Part shown: in pieces, positions 1 to 7,289 of the stretch
Position numbering within the stretch: position 1 is the first letter of the stretch
Layout: the number at the start of each line of letters is the position of its first letter
From: JBKQHQ01 sp052148715
Lineage (GTDB): Bacteria > Pseudomonadota > Alphaproteobacteria > Rhizobiales > Xanthobacteraceae
Reading direction: 5' to 3'
Assembly: GCA_052148715.1 (NCBI GenBank)
Contig: JBKQHQ010000026.1
Location: forward strand, 1-33,503
DNA: 33,503 bases
Notes under the pieces: model-generated
Told to the model about the DNA's origin: nothing
The model's database searches: none
Seen by the model: only the letters and a program-made list of their open reading frames with translations
Made by a program: the position numbers and the translations under genes

Positions 1-131
1 GTCCGATTCCACATGCGCCGCTTCGGGAAAAGTCCGACGCCTCGTGATCCGCGTGGCCATTTGCGATGGAAGCCGAAGATGTTTGCCGTGGCTCACAGGC
101 GAGGCCAAGCCCGGCAGTCCGACAACAAGAT
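1..131. other. Left-edge stretch with no recognisable gene
   Basis: I see no convincing coding frame, RNA gene or repeat here. The stretch lies beyond the terminator of the caspase-PstS gene. It may hold the edge of a gene or an intergenic region that continues outside the window. Confidence 0.4.
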
Positions 132-163
132 ATAAAAAAGAGGCCGGATTTTCATCCGGCCTC
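132..163 (-). terminator. Rho-independent terminator of the caspase-PstS gene
   Basis: Read on the minus strand, a perfect 9-bp stem (GAGGCCGGA at 140-148, its complement at 155-163) closes a 6-nt loop and is followed directly by six T residues (134-139 on the plus strand are A). It starts about 50 nt past the stop codon at 213-215. Stem, loop and U-tract all fit a classical intrinsic terminator. The reverse direction lacks a U-tract, so it should act on the minus-strand transcript. Confidence 0.85.
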
Positions 164-212
164 AAAGCACACTTGACGTGAACGCGCCGCGCTTGCGCCC
201 GGCGACGTGTCC

Positions 213-2273
213 TTATTTCTCTGCGGTTTTCCAAGCGGCGGGGATTTCCTTGGCCCAATGCGCCTCGATCTGCTTGACCACGTCGTCAGGCAGCGGGACG
301 TAATCGAGCGCCTTGGCCTGGTCCTGGCCCTTCTTCAGAGCCCAGTCGAGGAACTTCAGAGCCAGATGGTTCTGGTCCGGCGCGCTGTCCTTGCGCAGCA
401 GCATGTAAGTCGCCGCGGTGATCGGCCAGCTCTTGTCGCCGGCTTGGTCGGTCAGGATCAGATAGAAATCCTTCACCTTGGTGAAGTCGGCATTCGCCGC
501 CGCGCCCTGGAATGCTCCCATGGTCGGCGCCAGACGCTTGCCGGACTTGTTGACCATCTCCGTGTAGGTCAGCTTGTTCTCCATCACGTAGGCGTATTCG
601 ACATAGCCGATGGCGCCGTCGACTTGCTGAACGTAGGAGGCGACGCCGGGATTGCCTTTGCCGCCGACGCCGTTCGGCCAGTTGACCGCGGTGCCTTCGC
701 CGACTTGGCTCTTCCAGTCCGGGCCGACCTTCGACAGATAGTCCGTGTAGTTGAAGGTGGTGCCGGAGCCGTCGGAACGATGCACCGTGGTGATCGCCTG
801 ATGTGGCAGCGTGACGTTCGGATTGAGCTTTTTGATCGCTGGATCGTCCCATTCCTTGATCTTGCCGAGATAGACGTCGGCCAGCGTCGGGCCGTCGAAT
901 ACGAGTTCGCCGGGCTTGACGCCCGCGAGATGCACGACCGGCGTGATCGAGATGATCACTTGCGGGAACTGCACCAGATTGTTCTTGGCAACGTCATCCG
1001 GCTTCAGCGGCATGTCGGTATTGGCGAACAGAACCGTGCCGGATTCGATCTGCTTGATGCCGCCGCCGGAGCCGATCGCCTGATAATTCAAGCCAACCCC
1101 GGTCTCCTTCTTGTAGGCTTCGGCCCACTTGGCATAGACCGGGTAAGGGAAGGTCGCGCCGGCACCGGATATCGAGGGGACGCTCGGCAAAGTCGCTACG
1201 GGGGCGCTGGACGGAGTGGGTGCCACCGAGGCAGGTGATGGCGGCGCCGGCGCCGCGGCGGCAGGCGGCGGAAGCACCGCCGTCTGATGCTTGCGCAGCT
1301 CCTCAAGCCGCGCCCGCGCGATATCGCCGTAAAAGCCGTCGCCGAAGCGACGGACGAACGCTTCCAGCACCGCTACGCTGGTCGTATCCTTCACGGCCGC
1401 CCACGCGCGCTCGACCTCGGTAGGCGCCGATGCGGGCACCCCGCCGCTCGGCGCGGGTACTGGTATCTGCGGCTTCTCCGCCGGCGCGATCGCGACCTTC
1501 AGCTTGAACTCGCCGACGAGCGAGATGGACAGCTCCGGCCGCTGGCGCCCGCCGGTCGTCTGGTCCACCTCGTCCTGAATGCGGAAAAACATCTGCCTGA
1601 CATCGATATCGGGCGTCCCGACGTTGTGCAGAAAGGCCGACGTAAACGGGCTGTTGCGGCCGCTGCCGTCGGCGGCGACGTCGCTCGCCTGCGTCGCGTA
1701 GGCCACGATCAGTCCATTGCCGGCGGAGACGCGCCCGAGGCCGCGCGAGAGAAAGGCGTCGCGATTGGCGCCCGGCAGCGATGCGAGGCGCCGCTTGAGA
1801 TCCTCCTCGACCGGATTGTTGCGGCAGGCATCGAGAATGACGATGCGGGCGCCGCGCGCGCCCTGCAGCACATCGATAACGTCGTCGAGCGGCATGAGCC
1901 GGAACTTGTTCACGTCGTCGGCACTGGCGAGCCGCGCCTCGACCGGCAGCAGGTAGTTCTTGCCCGCGAACTGCATGCCGTGCCCGGAATAATAGACGAG
2001 GGCAATGTCGGCGCCGCCGACCAGCCGGGAAAAGCGGTCGAGCACCTCGTTCATGCCGCTGCGATCGAGATCGGCGGCGACGATCGTTTCGAAGCCGAGG
2101 CTCTGCAGCGATCGGCTCACGTCGTCGGCGTCGTTCTTCGGATTGATGAGCGCTGGCGCATTGCGATAGGCGGCGTTGCCGATCACGAGGGCGACACGCT
2201 TGTCGGCATGGCCCGGCGTGACGCCGAGGACGATCATCATCACGGCGCAAGCGAATGCCGAAACACGGCGCAT
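213..2273 (-). CDS. Secreted caspase-like (peptidase C14) domain fused to a PstS phosphate-binding domain
   Basis: The frame encodes 686 aa from the ATG at 2273, which has a G-rich Shine-Dalgarno and begins a typical signal peptide (about 1-23, ending GHA). An upstream in-frame start at 2333 would only add an Arg-rich leader. Residues 24-255 form a caspase-like fold with the catalytic dyad visible: His98 in YYSGHGM and Cys150 in ILDACRNNP. Residues 285-328 form a helical linker, then a Pro/Ala-rich stretch (334-365). Residues 366-686 are a complete PstS-type domain: the SGAGATFPYPVY opening, GSGGG (401-405) and RSDGSGTT (499-506) are phosphate-contact loops of that family. Both parts look intact and in frame, so this is a fusion rather than a broken gene. 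The signal peptide implies that both halves act in the periplasm. No pstC, pstA or pstB is nearby, and I see no Pho box upstream. The role is unknown; phosphate-gated proteolysis is only a guess. Confidence 0.88.
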   Translation of the reverse strand: MRRVSAFACAVMMIVLGVTPGHADKRVALVIGNAAYRNAPALINPKNDADDVSRSLQSLGFETIVAADLDRSGMNEVLDRFSRLVGGADIALVYYSGHGMQFAGKNYLLPVEARLASADDVNKFRLMPLDDVIDVLQGARGARIVILDACRNNPVEEDLKRRLASLPGANRDAFLSRGLGRVSAGNGLIVAYATQASDVAADGSGRNSPFTSAFLHNVGTPDIDVRQMFFRIQDEVDQTTGGRQRPELSISLVGEFKLKVAIAPAEKPQIPVPAPSGGVPASAPTEVERAWAAVKDTTSVAVLEAFVRRFGDGFYGDIARARLEELRKHQTAVLPPPAAAAPAPPSPASVAPTPSSAPVATLPSVPSISGAGATFPYPVYAKWAEAYKKETGVGLNYQAIGSGGGIKQIESGTVLFANTDMPLKPDDVAKNNLVQFPQVIISITPVVHLAGVKPGELVFDGPTLADVYLGKIKEWDDPAIKKLNPNVTLPHQAITTVHRSDGSGTTFNYTDYLSKVGPDWKSQVGEGTAVNWPNGVGGKGNPGVASYVQQVDGAIGYVEYAYVMENKLTYTEMVNKSGKRLAPTMGAFQGAAANADFTKVKDFYLILTDQAGDKSWPITAATYMLLRKDSAPDQNHLALKFLDWALKKGQDQAKALDYVPLPDDVVKQIEAHWAKEIPAAWKTAEK

Positions 2274-2589
2274 CGTGGCCCCCAACGTTCTTGACCCTGA
2301 CTTAGCACGGCGCGGAACGGGCCGGAAGCGCAAGCCGCGATCCGCCTATGCACTGGCCCGCAAATGGTTTGTTGCGGAGGCCGAGGGAAGTTGCTCATGG
2401 TCTTGGATTGCCGCGGAACCGGGCAGTATACGGGAGCCGTTGATCGATTCTTGAGCGGCCTTCTCGGCTTGGCGCCGCGAACGCACCGCCGAGGATGGTA
2501 GAGGACGGGATGGAGCAGAAAAGACGGCGGAGACGGGATCCGCTAACTTGTCACCTGTCGCTTGTCCTCCGTCGCCCGTTGGGAGTCGC
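2274..2589. other. Divergent intergenic region between the caspase-PstS and flavoprotein genes
   Basis: This 316-bp stretch separates two divergently transcribed genes and should hold both promoters. I could not identify a convincing -35/-10 pair or a Pho box (two CTGTCAT-like units 11 bp apart). The visible structure is a run of five imperfect 7-bp direct repeats at 2546-2580, just before the flavoprotein start. Weak frames crossing it show no protein-like features. Confidence 0.5.
2546..2580 (+). repeat. Five imperfect 7-bp direct repeats upstream of the flavoprotein gene
   Basis: The units are ACTTGTC, ACCTGTC, GCTTGTC, CTCCGTC and GCCCGTT, consensus roughly NCYYGTC, in perfect 7-bp register. 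They end immediately before the GGGAG of the ribosome binding site. The period does not fit a Pho box (11 bp). The run may be a regulatory array or chance low complexity in GC-rich DNA. Confidence 0.45.
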
Positions 2590-3780
2590 ATGAACAAGAG
2601 TGTGATCGTCGTCGGTGCCGGCCAGGCTGCCGCGCAACTCGCCATGAGCCTGCGCCAAGGTGGGTTCACCGACCGCATCGTGCTCGTCGGCGACGAGCCG
2701 CACGCGCCTTACCAGCGTCCGCCGCTGTCGAAGAAATTCTTGGCCGACCGCGCCAAGCCGGAGAGCCTGTTCCTGCGGCCGGAAGCATTTTGGCGCGACC
2801 AGAACGTCGAGCTTCTACTCGGCGTCGCGGTCGGCGCCGTGGACCCGCGCAACCGGACGGCTTCGCTGGTCGACGGCCGTGACCTCGGCTATGGAACGCT
2901 CGTCCTCGCCACCGGCACGCGTGCCCGTCACCTCCCCGTCCCCGGCGCCGGGCTTGCCGGCGTCTTGTCGCTGCGCTCGATCGGCGATGTGCATCGGCTG
3001 CGCCCCGCGCTCGACGCGGCGGCGCGCATCATCATCGTCGGCGGGGGCTATATCGGCCTGGAGGTCGCCGCCATCGTCCGCGCGGAAGGCCGCGAGGTCG
3101 TCGTGCTCGAGGCAGAAGATCGGGTGCTGAAGCGGGTGACGGCGCCGGTCGTATCGGAGTTTTTCGACACACTGCATCGCGAGCGCGGCGTCGACATTCG
3201 TCTCAACGCCCGCCTGGCCGCGATTACCGGCGAAGAAAGGGTGTCGGCGGTCCAGCTGGCCGACGGCACTGTCCTTGCGACCGACCTCGTTCTGCTGGCG
3301 ACGGGGGCGATGGCCAATGAGGAGCTCGCCCGCGCCGCAGCGCTCACCTGCAACAACGGCATCGTCGTCGATGAGCTCGCGCACACGAGCGCGCCGGATG
3401 TTTACGCGATCGGCGATTGCACCCGTTTCCCGAGCCGCCGCTACCGCCGCGCCGTGCGGCTCGAAAGCGTGCAGAACGCCATCGACCAGGCCAAGGCCGC
3501 CGCTAGCGCAATGCTCGGCGCCGGACGGCCCTATGACCCGGTGCCTTGGTTCTGGTCCGACCAATACGAGATCAAGCTGCAGATTGCGGGCCTGCTCGAC
3601 GGCTACGACAGCGCCGAGCCGGTTGGCGATCTGCAGGCGGGCCGGTTCTCCGTTGAGTACCGCTGCGGCGGCCGGCTGATCGGGGTCGATGCCGTCAACG
3701 ATGGCCGCGCCCACATGACGGCGCGGCGGCGCATCGCCGCGGAGACGGAAACCGCCGGCCCGGCTGATGGGACCGCCTAG
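2590..3780 (+). CDS. FAD-dependent ferredoxin reductase-type oxidoreductase
   Basis: The 396-aa product belongs to the ferredoxin/rubredoxin reductase family (putidaredoxin- or rhodocoxin-reductase type), which moves electrons from NAD(P)H through FAD to a small iron-sulfur protein. The N-terminal FAD-binding motif is VGAGQAAAQ (8-16), PYQRPPLSKK lies at 40-49, the second dinucleotide motif GGGYIGLE is at 151-158, and YAIGDC is the C-terminal FAD-contact motif. The length is usual for the family. I chose the ATG at 2590 because GGGAG lies 4 nt upstream and the Rossmann strand starts at once; an earlier in-frame ATG at 2548 would add 14 residues without resemblance to the family. No ferredoxin or oxygenase gene is adjacent. 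The next gene downstream begins 142 bp later behind its own promoter-like signals, so shared transcription with the importer is uncertain. Confidence 0.85.
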   Translation: MNKSVIVVGAGQAAAQLAMSLRQGGFTDRIVLVGDEPHAPYQRPPLSKKFLADRAKPESLFLRPEAFWRDQNVELLLGVAVGAVDPRNRTASLVDGRDLGYGTLVLATGTRARHLPVPGAGLAGVLSLRSIGDVHRLRPALDAAARIIIVGGGYIGLEVAAIVRAEGREVVVLEAEDRVLKRVTAPVVSEFFDTLHRERGVDIRLNARLAAITGEERVSAVQLADGTVLATDLVLLATGAMANEELARAAALTCNNGIVVDELAHTSAPDVYAIGDCTRFPSRRYRRAVRLESVQNAIDQAKAAASAMLGAGRPYDPVPWFWSDQYEIKLQIAGLLDGYDSAEPVGDLQAGRFSVEYRCGGRLIGVDAVNDGRAHMTARRRIAAETETAGPADGTA

Positions 3781-3805
3781 GTCCCGGCTCCCACGCCCTG
3801 CCGGG

Positions 3806-3821
3806 CGGCACAAAACCTGCA
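3806..3821 (+). promoter_or_regulatory. Candidate sigma-54 (-24/-12) promoter for the importer operon
   Basis: CGGCACAAAACCTGCA matches the sigma-54 consensus TGGCACGN4TTGCW at 13 of 16 positions, counting the four unconstrained ones. The invariant GG (3807-3808) and GC (3819-3820) have the right spacing. Transcription would start near 3832, giving a leader of about 90 nt before the binding-protein gene. Sigma-54/NtrC control is well known for nitrate and other nitrogen-source uptake genes, which fits the operon. No NtrC site was identified. Confidence 0.5.
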
Positions 3822-3861
3822 TTTCCTGGATGAGCTCGTCGGCAACGGCCGCAAGCGCGAA

Positions 3862-3882
3862 CGAGGCAATTGAATTGCCTCG
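3862..3882. promoter_or_regulatory. Perfect 21-bp palindrome in the leader of the importer operon
   Basis: The arm CGAGGCAATT (3862-3871), a single central G and the exact reverse complement (3873-3882) form a perfect inverted repeat. It lies 40 bp before the binding-protein start and, if the sigma-54 site is right, about 30-50 nt into the transcript. No U-run follows on either strand, so it is not an intrinsic terminator. It could be a regulator's operator or an RNA hairpin (8-bp stem, 5-nt loop). The odd loop size does not fit a canonical ANTAR hexaloop. Confidence 0.6.
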
Positions 3883-3922
3883 AAAAACGCCCCCGAGCAC
3901 GCCGCCGCGACAGGAGGTGACG

Positions 3923-5287
3923 ATGGCGACTTTTGACAATCCGTTCGATCCGACCCGCCGCCTGGGCTGCGCCTGCGGGCGCCATGCCAGCGATGCCGAG
4001 CACGCGGGCGAGGCCGCCCGCTTTGCGAACAACGAGGACGTCCGCCTGACCCGGGTGATCGAGAGCGCGGTCATGCGCGCAGTCTTTCCGCGCGACGCAA
4101 CGCGGCGCGCGCTACTGCGCGCCATCGGCGCCTCGACCACGCTCGCCGCGGTCAGTCAGTTCTTGCCGCTGCGCACGATCACCGACGCTTTTGCGCAAGG
4201 CGCGACGCCGGAGAAGAAGGACCTCAAGATCGGCTTCATCCCGATCACCTGCGCGACCCCGATCATCATGGCGCATCCGATGGGGTTCTATTCGAAGTAC
4301 GGGCTGAATGTTGAGGTGGTGAAGACCGCCGGCTGGGCGGTGGTCCGCGACAAGACCCTGAACAAGGAATACGACGCCGCCCACATGCTCTCGCCGATGC
4401 CGCTCGCCATCACCATGGGGCTCGGCTCGACCTCGGTGCCATACGCAGTGCCGGCGATCGAGAACATCAACGGTCAGGCCATCACGCTGGCGATGAAGCA
4501 CCAGGACAAACGCGACCCGAAGCTGTGGAAGGGCTTCAAGTTCGGCGTCCCCTTTGACTATTCGATGCACAATTACCTGCTGCGCTACTATCTCGCCGAG
4601 CACGGGGTCGATCCGGAAACCGATGTGCAGATCCGCTCGGTGCCGCCGCCCGAGATGGTCGCCAATCTACGCGCCGACAATATCGACGGCTATCTCGGCC
4701 CCGATCCGGTCAACCAGCGCGCGGTCTATGACGGCGTGGGGTTTCTGCATCTGGTCTCGAAGGAGATCTGGGACGGGCATCCGTGCTGCGCCTTCGCCGC
4801 CTCGAAGGAATTCATCACCACGCTGCCGAACACCTATGCGGCGCTGCTGCGGGCGATCATCGACGCCACCGCCTTCGCCTCCAAGGCGGAGAACCGCAAG
4901 CAGATCGCCGAGACCATCGCGCCGGCGAACTACCTCAACCAGCCGCCCGTGGTGGTCGAGCAGGTGCTCACCGGCACCTATGCGGACGGTCTCGGCAACG
5001 TGAAGACCGATCCGAAGCGCGTCGACTTCGATCCGTTCCCCTGGCAGTCCTTCGCGATCTGGATGATGACGCAGATGAAGCGCTGGGGCCAGATCAAGGG
5101 TGATGTCGACTACCGCGCGGTCGCCGAGCAGGTCTTCCTCGCAACCGACACGGCCAAGCTGATGCGGGAGATGGGATTGAGCCCGCCAGCGAGCCCCTAC
5201 AAGTCGTTCACCGTGATGGGCAAGATTTTTGATCCGGCCAGCCCCGACGACTATCTGAAGACCTTCGCCATCAAGAAAGCGGCGTGA
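3923..5287 (+). CDS. Nitrate/sulfonate/bicarbonate-type ABC transporter substrate-binding protein (CmpA/NrtA family)
   Basis: The 454-aa product is the solute-binding subunit of the importer formed with the next two genes. I chose the ATG at 3923 because a near-perfect AGGAGG lies 5 nt upstream. Residues 1-59 are a hydrophilic leader containing C16, C18, H21 and H27 (CACGRH...H). A Tat-like signal follows, with twin Arg at 61-62, a hydrophobic stretch and an AFAQG cleavage-like site near 91. The ligand domain starts at about 99 with LKIGFIPITCATPIIMA; the middle carries NLRADNIDGYLGPDPVNQ, as in NrtA/CmpA proteins. Nitrate, nitrite, bicarbonate, cyanate or a sulfonate are all possible substrates; the sequence alone does not decide. 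The upstream sigma-54-like promoter favours a nitrogen source. The Cys-rich leader before a late Tat signal is, as I recall, found in related rhizobial proteins. Confidence 0.87.
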   Translation: MATFDNPFDPTRRLGCACGRHASDAEHAGEAARFANNEDVRLTRVIESAVMRAVFPRDATRRALLRAIGASTTLAAVSQFLPLRTITDAFAQGATPEKKDLKIGFIPITCATPIIMAHPMGFYSKYGLNVEVVKTAGWAVVRDKTLNKEYDAAHMLSPMPLAITMGLGSTSVPYAVPAIENINGQAITLAMKHQDKRDPKLWKGFKFGVPFDYSMHNYLLRYYLAEHGVDPETDVQIRSVPPPEMVANLRADNIDGYLGPDPVNQRAVYDGVGFLHLVSKEIWDGHPCCAFAASKEFITTLPNTYAALLRAIIDATAFASKAENRKQIAETIAPANYLNQPPVVVEQVLTGTYADGLGNVKTDPKRVDFDPFPWQSFAIWMMTQMKRWGQIKGDVDYRAVAEQVFLATDTAKLMREMGLSPPASPYKSFTVMGKIFDPASPDDYLKTFAIKKAA

Positions 5288-5290
5288 GCC

Positions 5291-6130
5291 ATGCCGGCCT
5301 CGTTGACGCTGCGGGCTGTGCTCCTGTCGCTCGCGCTCTTTGCCGCGTTCGTGCTGGCATGGCATCTCGCCACCCGCGGCACCGGCGTGGTGGCGCGCAT
5401 GGATCCGGAATACGCCAAGCTGATGGGCGCCACCGCGACCCAGGGCAAGTCGGCGATGCCCGGACCGCTCGAGGTCGGAGCAAAAATCTTCGAGCATCTG
5501 CGGCGGCCGTTCTACGACAACGGACCGAATGACAAGGGGATCGGCATCCAAATCGCCTACTCGATCGCACGCGTCGCGCTCGGCTACCTGCTGGCGGTCG
5601 CGCTCGCGATCCCGGTCGGATTTCTCATCGGCATGTCGCCGCTGATGAGCCGGGCGCTTGATCCTTTCATTCAGGTCATGAAACCGGTCTCGCCGCTCGC
5701 CTGGATGCCGCTCGCCCTCTACACGATCAAGGACTCAAGCATCTCCTCGATCTTCGTCATTTTCATCTGCTCGCTCTGGCCGATGCTGATCAACACCGCC
5801 TTCGGCGTGGCCTCGGTGCGCAACGAATGGCTCAACGTCGCGCGCACGCTCGAGGTCGGCCCCTTGCGGCGCGCCTACACGATCATTCTCCCGGCCGCGG
5901 CGCCAACCATCCTCACCGGGATGCGCATTTCGATCGGCATCGCCTGGCTCGTCATCGTCGCCGCCGAGATGCTCGTCGGCGGCACCGGCATCGGCTATTT
6001 CGTGTGGAACGAGTGGAACAATCTGTCGATCACCAACGTCATCACGGCAATCCTTTTGATCGGCGTTATCGGCATGGTGCTCGACCAGCTGCTCGCGCAC
6101 GCCGGACGCTTGGTGACCTTTCCGGAATAG
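5291..6130 (+). CDS. ABC transporter permease, NrtB/SsuC type
   Basis: The 279-aa inner-membrane protein starts 3 nt after the binding-protein stop, so it is probably translated as part of the same message. The first segment (about 6-25) is hydrophobic, followed by a periplasmic loop and five or more further membrane segments. The cytoplasmic EAA-like coupling loop, which contacts the ATPase, is recognisable around residues 175-205 (NEWLNVARTLEVGPLRRAYT, then ILPAAAPTILTGMRIS). Length and layout fit the BPD_transp_1 permeases of nitrate, sulfonate and taurine importers. The gene ends directly before the ATPase start. The ribosome binding site is weak, consistent with coupling. Confidence 0.9.
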   Translation: MPASLTLRAVLLSLALFAAFVLAWHLATRGTGVVARMDPEYAKLMGATATQGKSAMPGPLEVGAKIFEHLRRPFYDNGPNDKGIGIQIAYSIARVALGYLLAVALAIPVGFLIGMSPLMSRALDPFIQVMKPVSPLAWMPLALYTIKDSSISSIFVIFICSLWPMLINTAFGVASVRNEWLNVARTLEVGPLRRAYTIILPAAAPTILTGMRISIGIAWLVIVAAEMLVGGTGIGYFVWNEWNNLSITNVITAILLIGVIGMVLDQLLAHAGRLVTFPE

Positions 6131-7054
6131 ATGATGCCGGAGAAATTCATCTCGATCGAAGGCGTCGCCAAGAGCTACCCGGCGCCAGGCGGCGGGACCG
6201 CGATGGTGTTCGAGAATTTTTGGTTCGCCATGCCGCGCGGCGAGTTCGCCTGCGTCATCGGCCATTCAGGCTGCGGCAAGACGACCGTGCTCAACATCCT
6301 CGCCGGGCTCGACCTGCCCTCTGCCGGCGCCGTGATCGTCGACGGCCAGGCGATCGAGGGCCCGAGCCTCGACCGCGCAGTGATCTTTCAGAGCCATGCG
6401 CTGCTGCCGTGGCGCACGGTCATGGGCAACGTCGCCTATGCGGTCGCCTCGAAGTGGCGGCGCTGGAAGGCGGCCCAAATCCGCGCGCACGCGCAGAAAT
6501 TCATCGACCTCGTCGGTCTCACCGGCTCCGAGCACAAACGGCCGGCGGAGCTTTCTGGCGGCATGAAGCAGCGCGTCGGCATCGCCCGCGCGCTCTCGAT
6601 CGAGCCAAAGATTATGCTGATGGACGAGCCGTTCTCGGCGCTCGACGCGCTCACCCGCGGCACGCTGCAGGACGAGGTGCGCCGCATCTGTCTGACCACC
6701 GGCCAGACCGCGTTCATGATCACCCACGACGTCGACGAGGCGATCTATCTAGCCGACCGGATCGTGCTCATGACCAACGGGCCCAACGCCGTGCTGGCGG
6801 AGATCGTCGAGAACCCGCTGCCGAAAATCCGCGCGCGCGCCGACATCCATCGGCACCCGCTCTATTATCCAGTGCGCAACCACATCATCGATTTTCTGGT
6901 GACGCGCAGCCGCACGTTTGCGGCCGAGGCCAGCAATCACGACAGCCGCCGCGTGCCAATGGTGCGGCCGGGGCTGCCCGAGCTTGCCTTGGTCGCCGGA
7001 GCGACCGAACCGACGCCGCCCCGCCTCCCCGGCAGCCATACGGCCACCCATTGA
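6131..7054 (+). CDS. ABC transporter ATP-binding protein, NrtC/NrtD/SsuB type
   Basis: This 307-aa ATPase powers the importer encoded by the two genes before it. Its ATG directly follows the permease stop codon, with a second ATG as the next codon. All ABC motifs are intact: Walker A GHSGCGKTT (44-52), Q-loop in AVIFQSHALLPW, signature LSGGMKQR, Walker B IMLMDEP and the H-loop THD. The tail after about residue 255 is rich in Arg and Pro and looks non-conserved. No integral NrtA-like regulatory domain is fused, unlike cyanobacterial NrtC. The operon appears to end here, although a short ORF with a strong ribosome binding site follows at 7089. Confidence 0.92.
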   Translation: MMPEKFISIEGVAKSYPAPGGGTAMVFENFWFAMPRGEFACVIGHSGCGKTTVLNILAGLDLPSAGAVIVDGQAIEGPSLDRAVIFQSHALLPWRTVMGNVAYAVASKWRRWKAAQIRAHAQKFIDLVGLTGSEHKRPAELSGGMKQRVGIARALSIEPKIMLMDEPFSALDALTRGTLQDEVRRICLTTGQTAFMITHDVDEAIYLADRIVLMTNGPNAVLAEIVENPLPKIRARADIHRHPLYYPVRNHIIDFLVTRSRTFAAEASNHDSRRVPMVRPGLPELALVAGATEPTPPRLPGSHTATH

Positions 7055-7273
7055 AGCGGTCAAACTTACACAGTGAAGGAGTCGAGCCATGCTTCGCGCC
7101 GATCTGGCGGAAACTCCATGCTAAGTGCTTTGATTTGCTGACATGTTCTATCGACAAGATAGCCGGTGATGCTCCGCCGAAGATCGTGCCGACGATACAA
7201 ATTGAAAGCAATAAAATGCCGTGTCGCACGCGCCGCGACGCTCATAGGGGAGTTGATATTTCGTCATTCTGAT
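7055..7273. other. Low-coding stretch between the importer and the antitoxin
   Basis: This stretch is more AT-rich than its surroundings. It holds an 11-codon ORF behind a strong Shine-Dalgarno (described separately) and a 15-bp inverted repeat, CTATC-N5-GATAG, at 7148-7162. A TTGATA at 7253-7258 could be the -35 of the antitoxin promoter, with a TATGCC -10 at 7275-7280 inside the palindrome. I found no intrinsic terminator for the importer operon. Confidence 0.4.
7089..7124 (+). other. 11-codon ORF with a strong Shine-Dalgarno, possible remnant of a fourth operon gene
   Basis: GAAGGAG at 7075-7081 sits 7 nt before an ATG that opens MLRADLAETPC and then a stop. It begins 34 bp after the ATPase gene, where a next operon gene would start. 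The ribosome binding site is better than those of the permease and ATPase. The ORF may be the surviving start of a deleted or frameshifted gene, or a short leader peptide. A cyanase gene often follows importers of this type, and the M-x-R-x-DL-x-E pattern is reminiscent of one, but 11 residues cannot establish this. Confidence 0.3.
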
Positions 7274-7289
7274 ATATGCCTAGGCATAT
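7274..7289. promoter_or_regulatory. Perfect 16-bp palindrome at the antitoxin start, likely autoregulatory operator
   Basis: ATATGCCTAGGCATAT is an exact inverted repeat with no spacer. It overlaps both possible start codons of the ribbon-helix-helix gene (7276 and 7288) and a possible -10 element. Antitoxins of this fold commonly repress their own operon by binding palindromes at the promoter, so an operator is the natural reading. If the -35 is TTGATA at 7253, transcription would begin near 7288 and the message would be nearly leaderless. Confidence 0.6.

Noticed and set aside
2274..2589. Pho box upstream of the PstS-containing gene
   Set aside because: No pair of CTGTCAT-like units with 11-bp spacing was found. 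The only repeats have a 7-bp period and face the other gene.
5827..7272. Plus-strand frame overlapping the importer permease and ATPase and running to 7272
   Set aside because: Out of frame with two genes carrying intact motifs, and Arg/His-rich. The tail after 7055 does not resemble a protein family.
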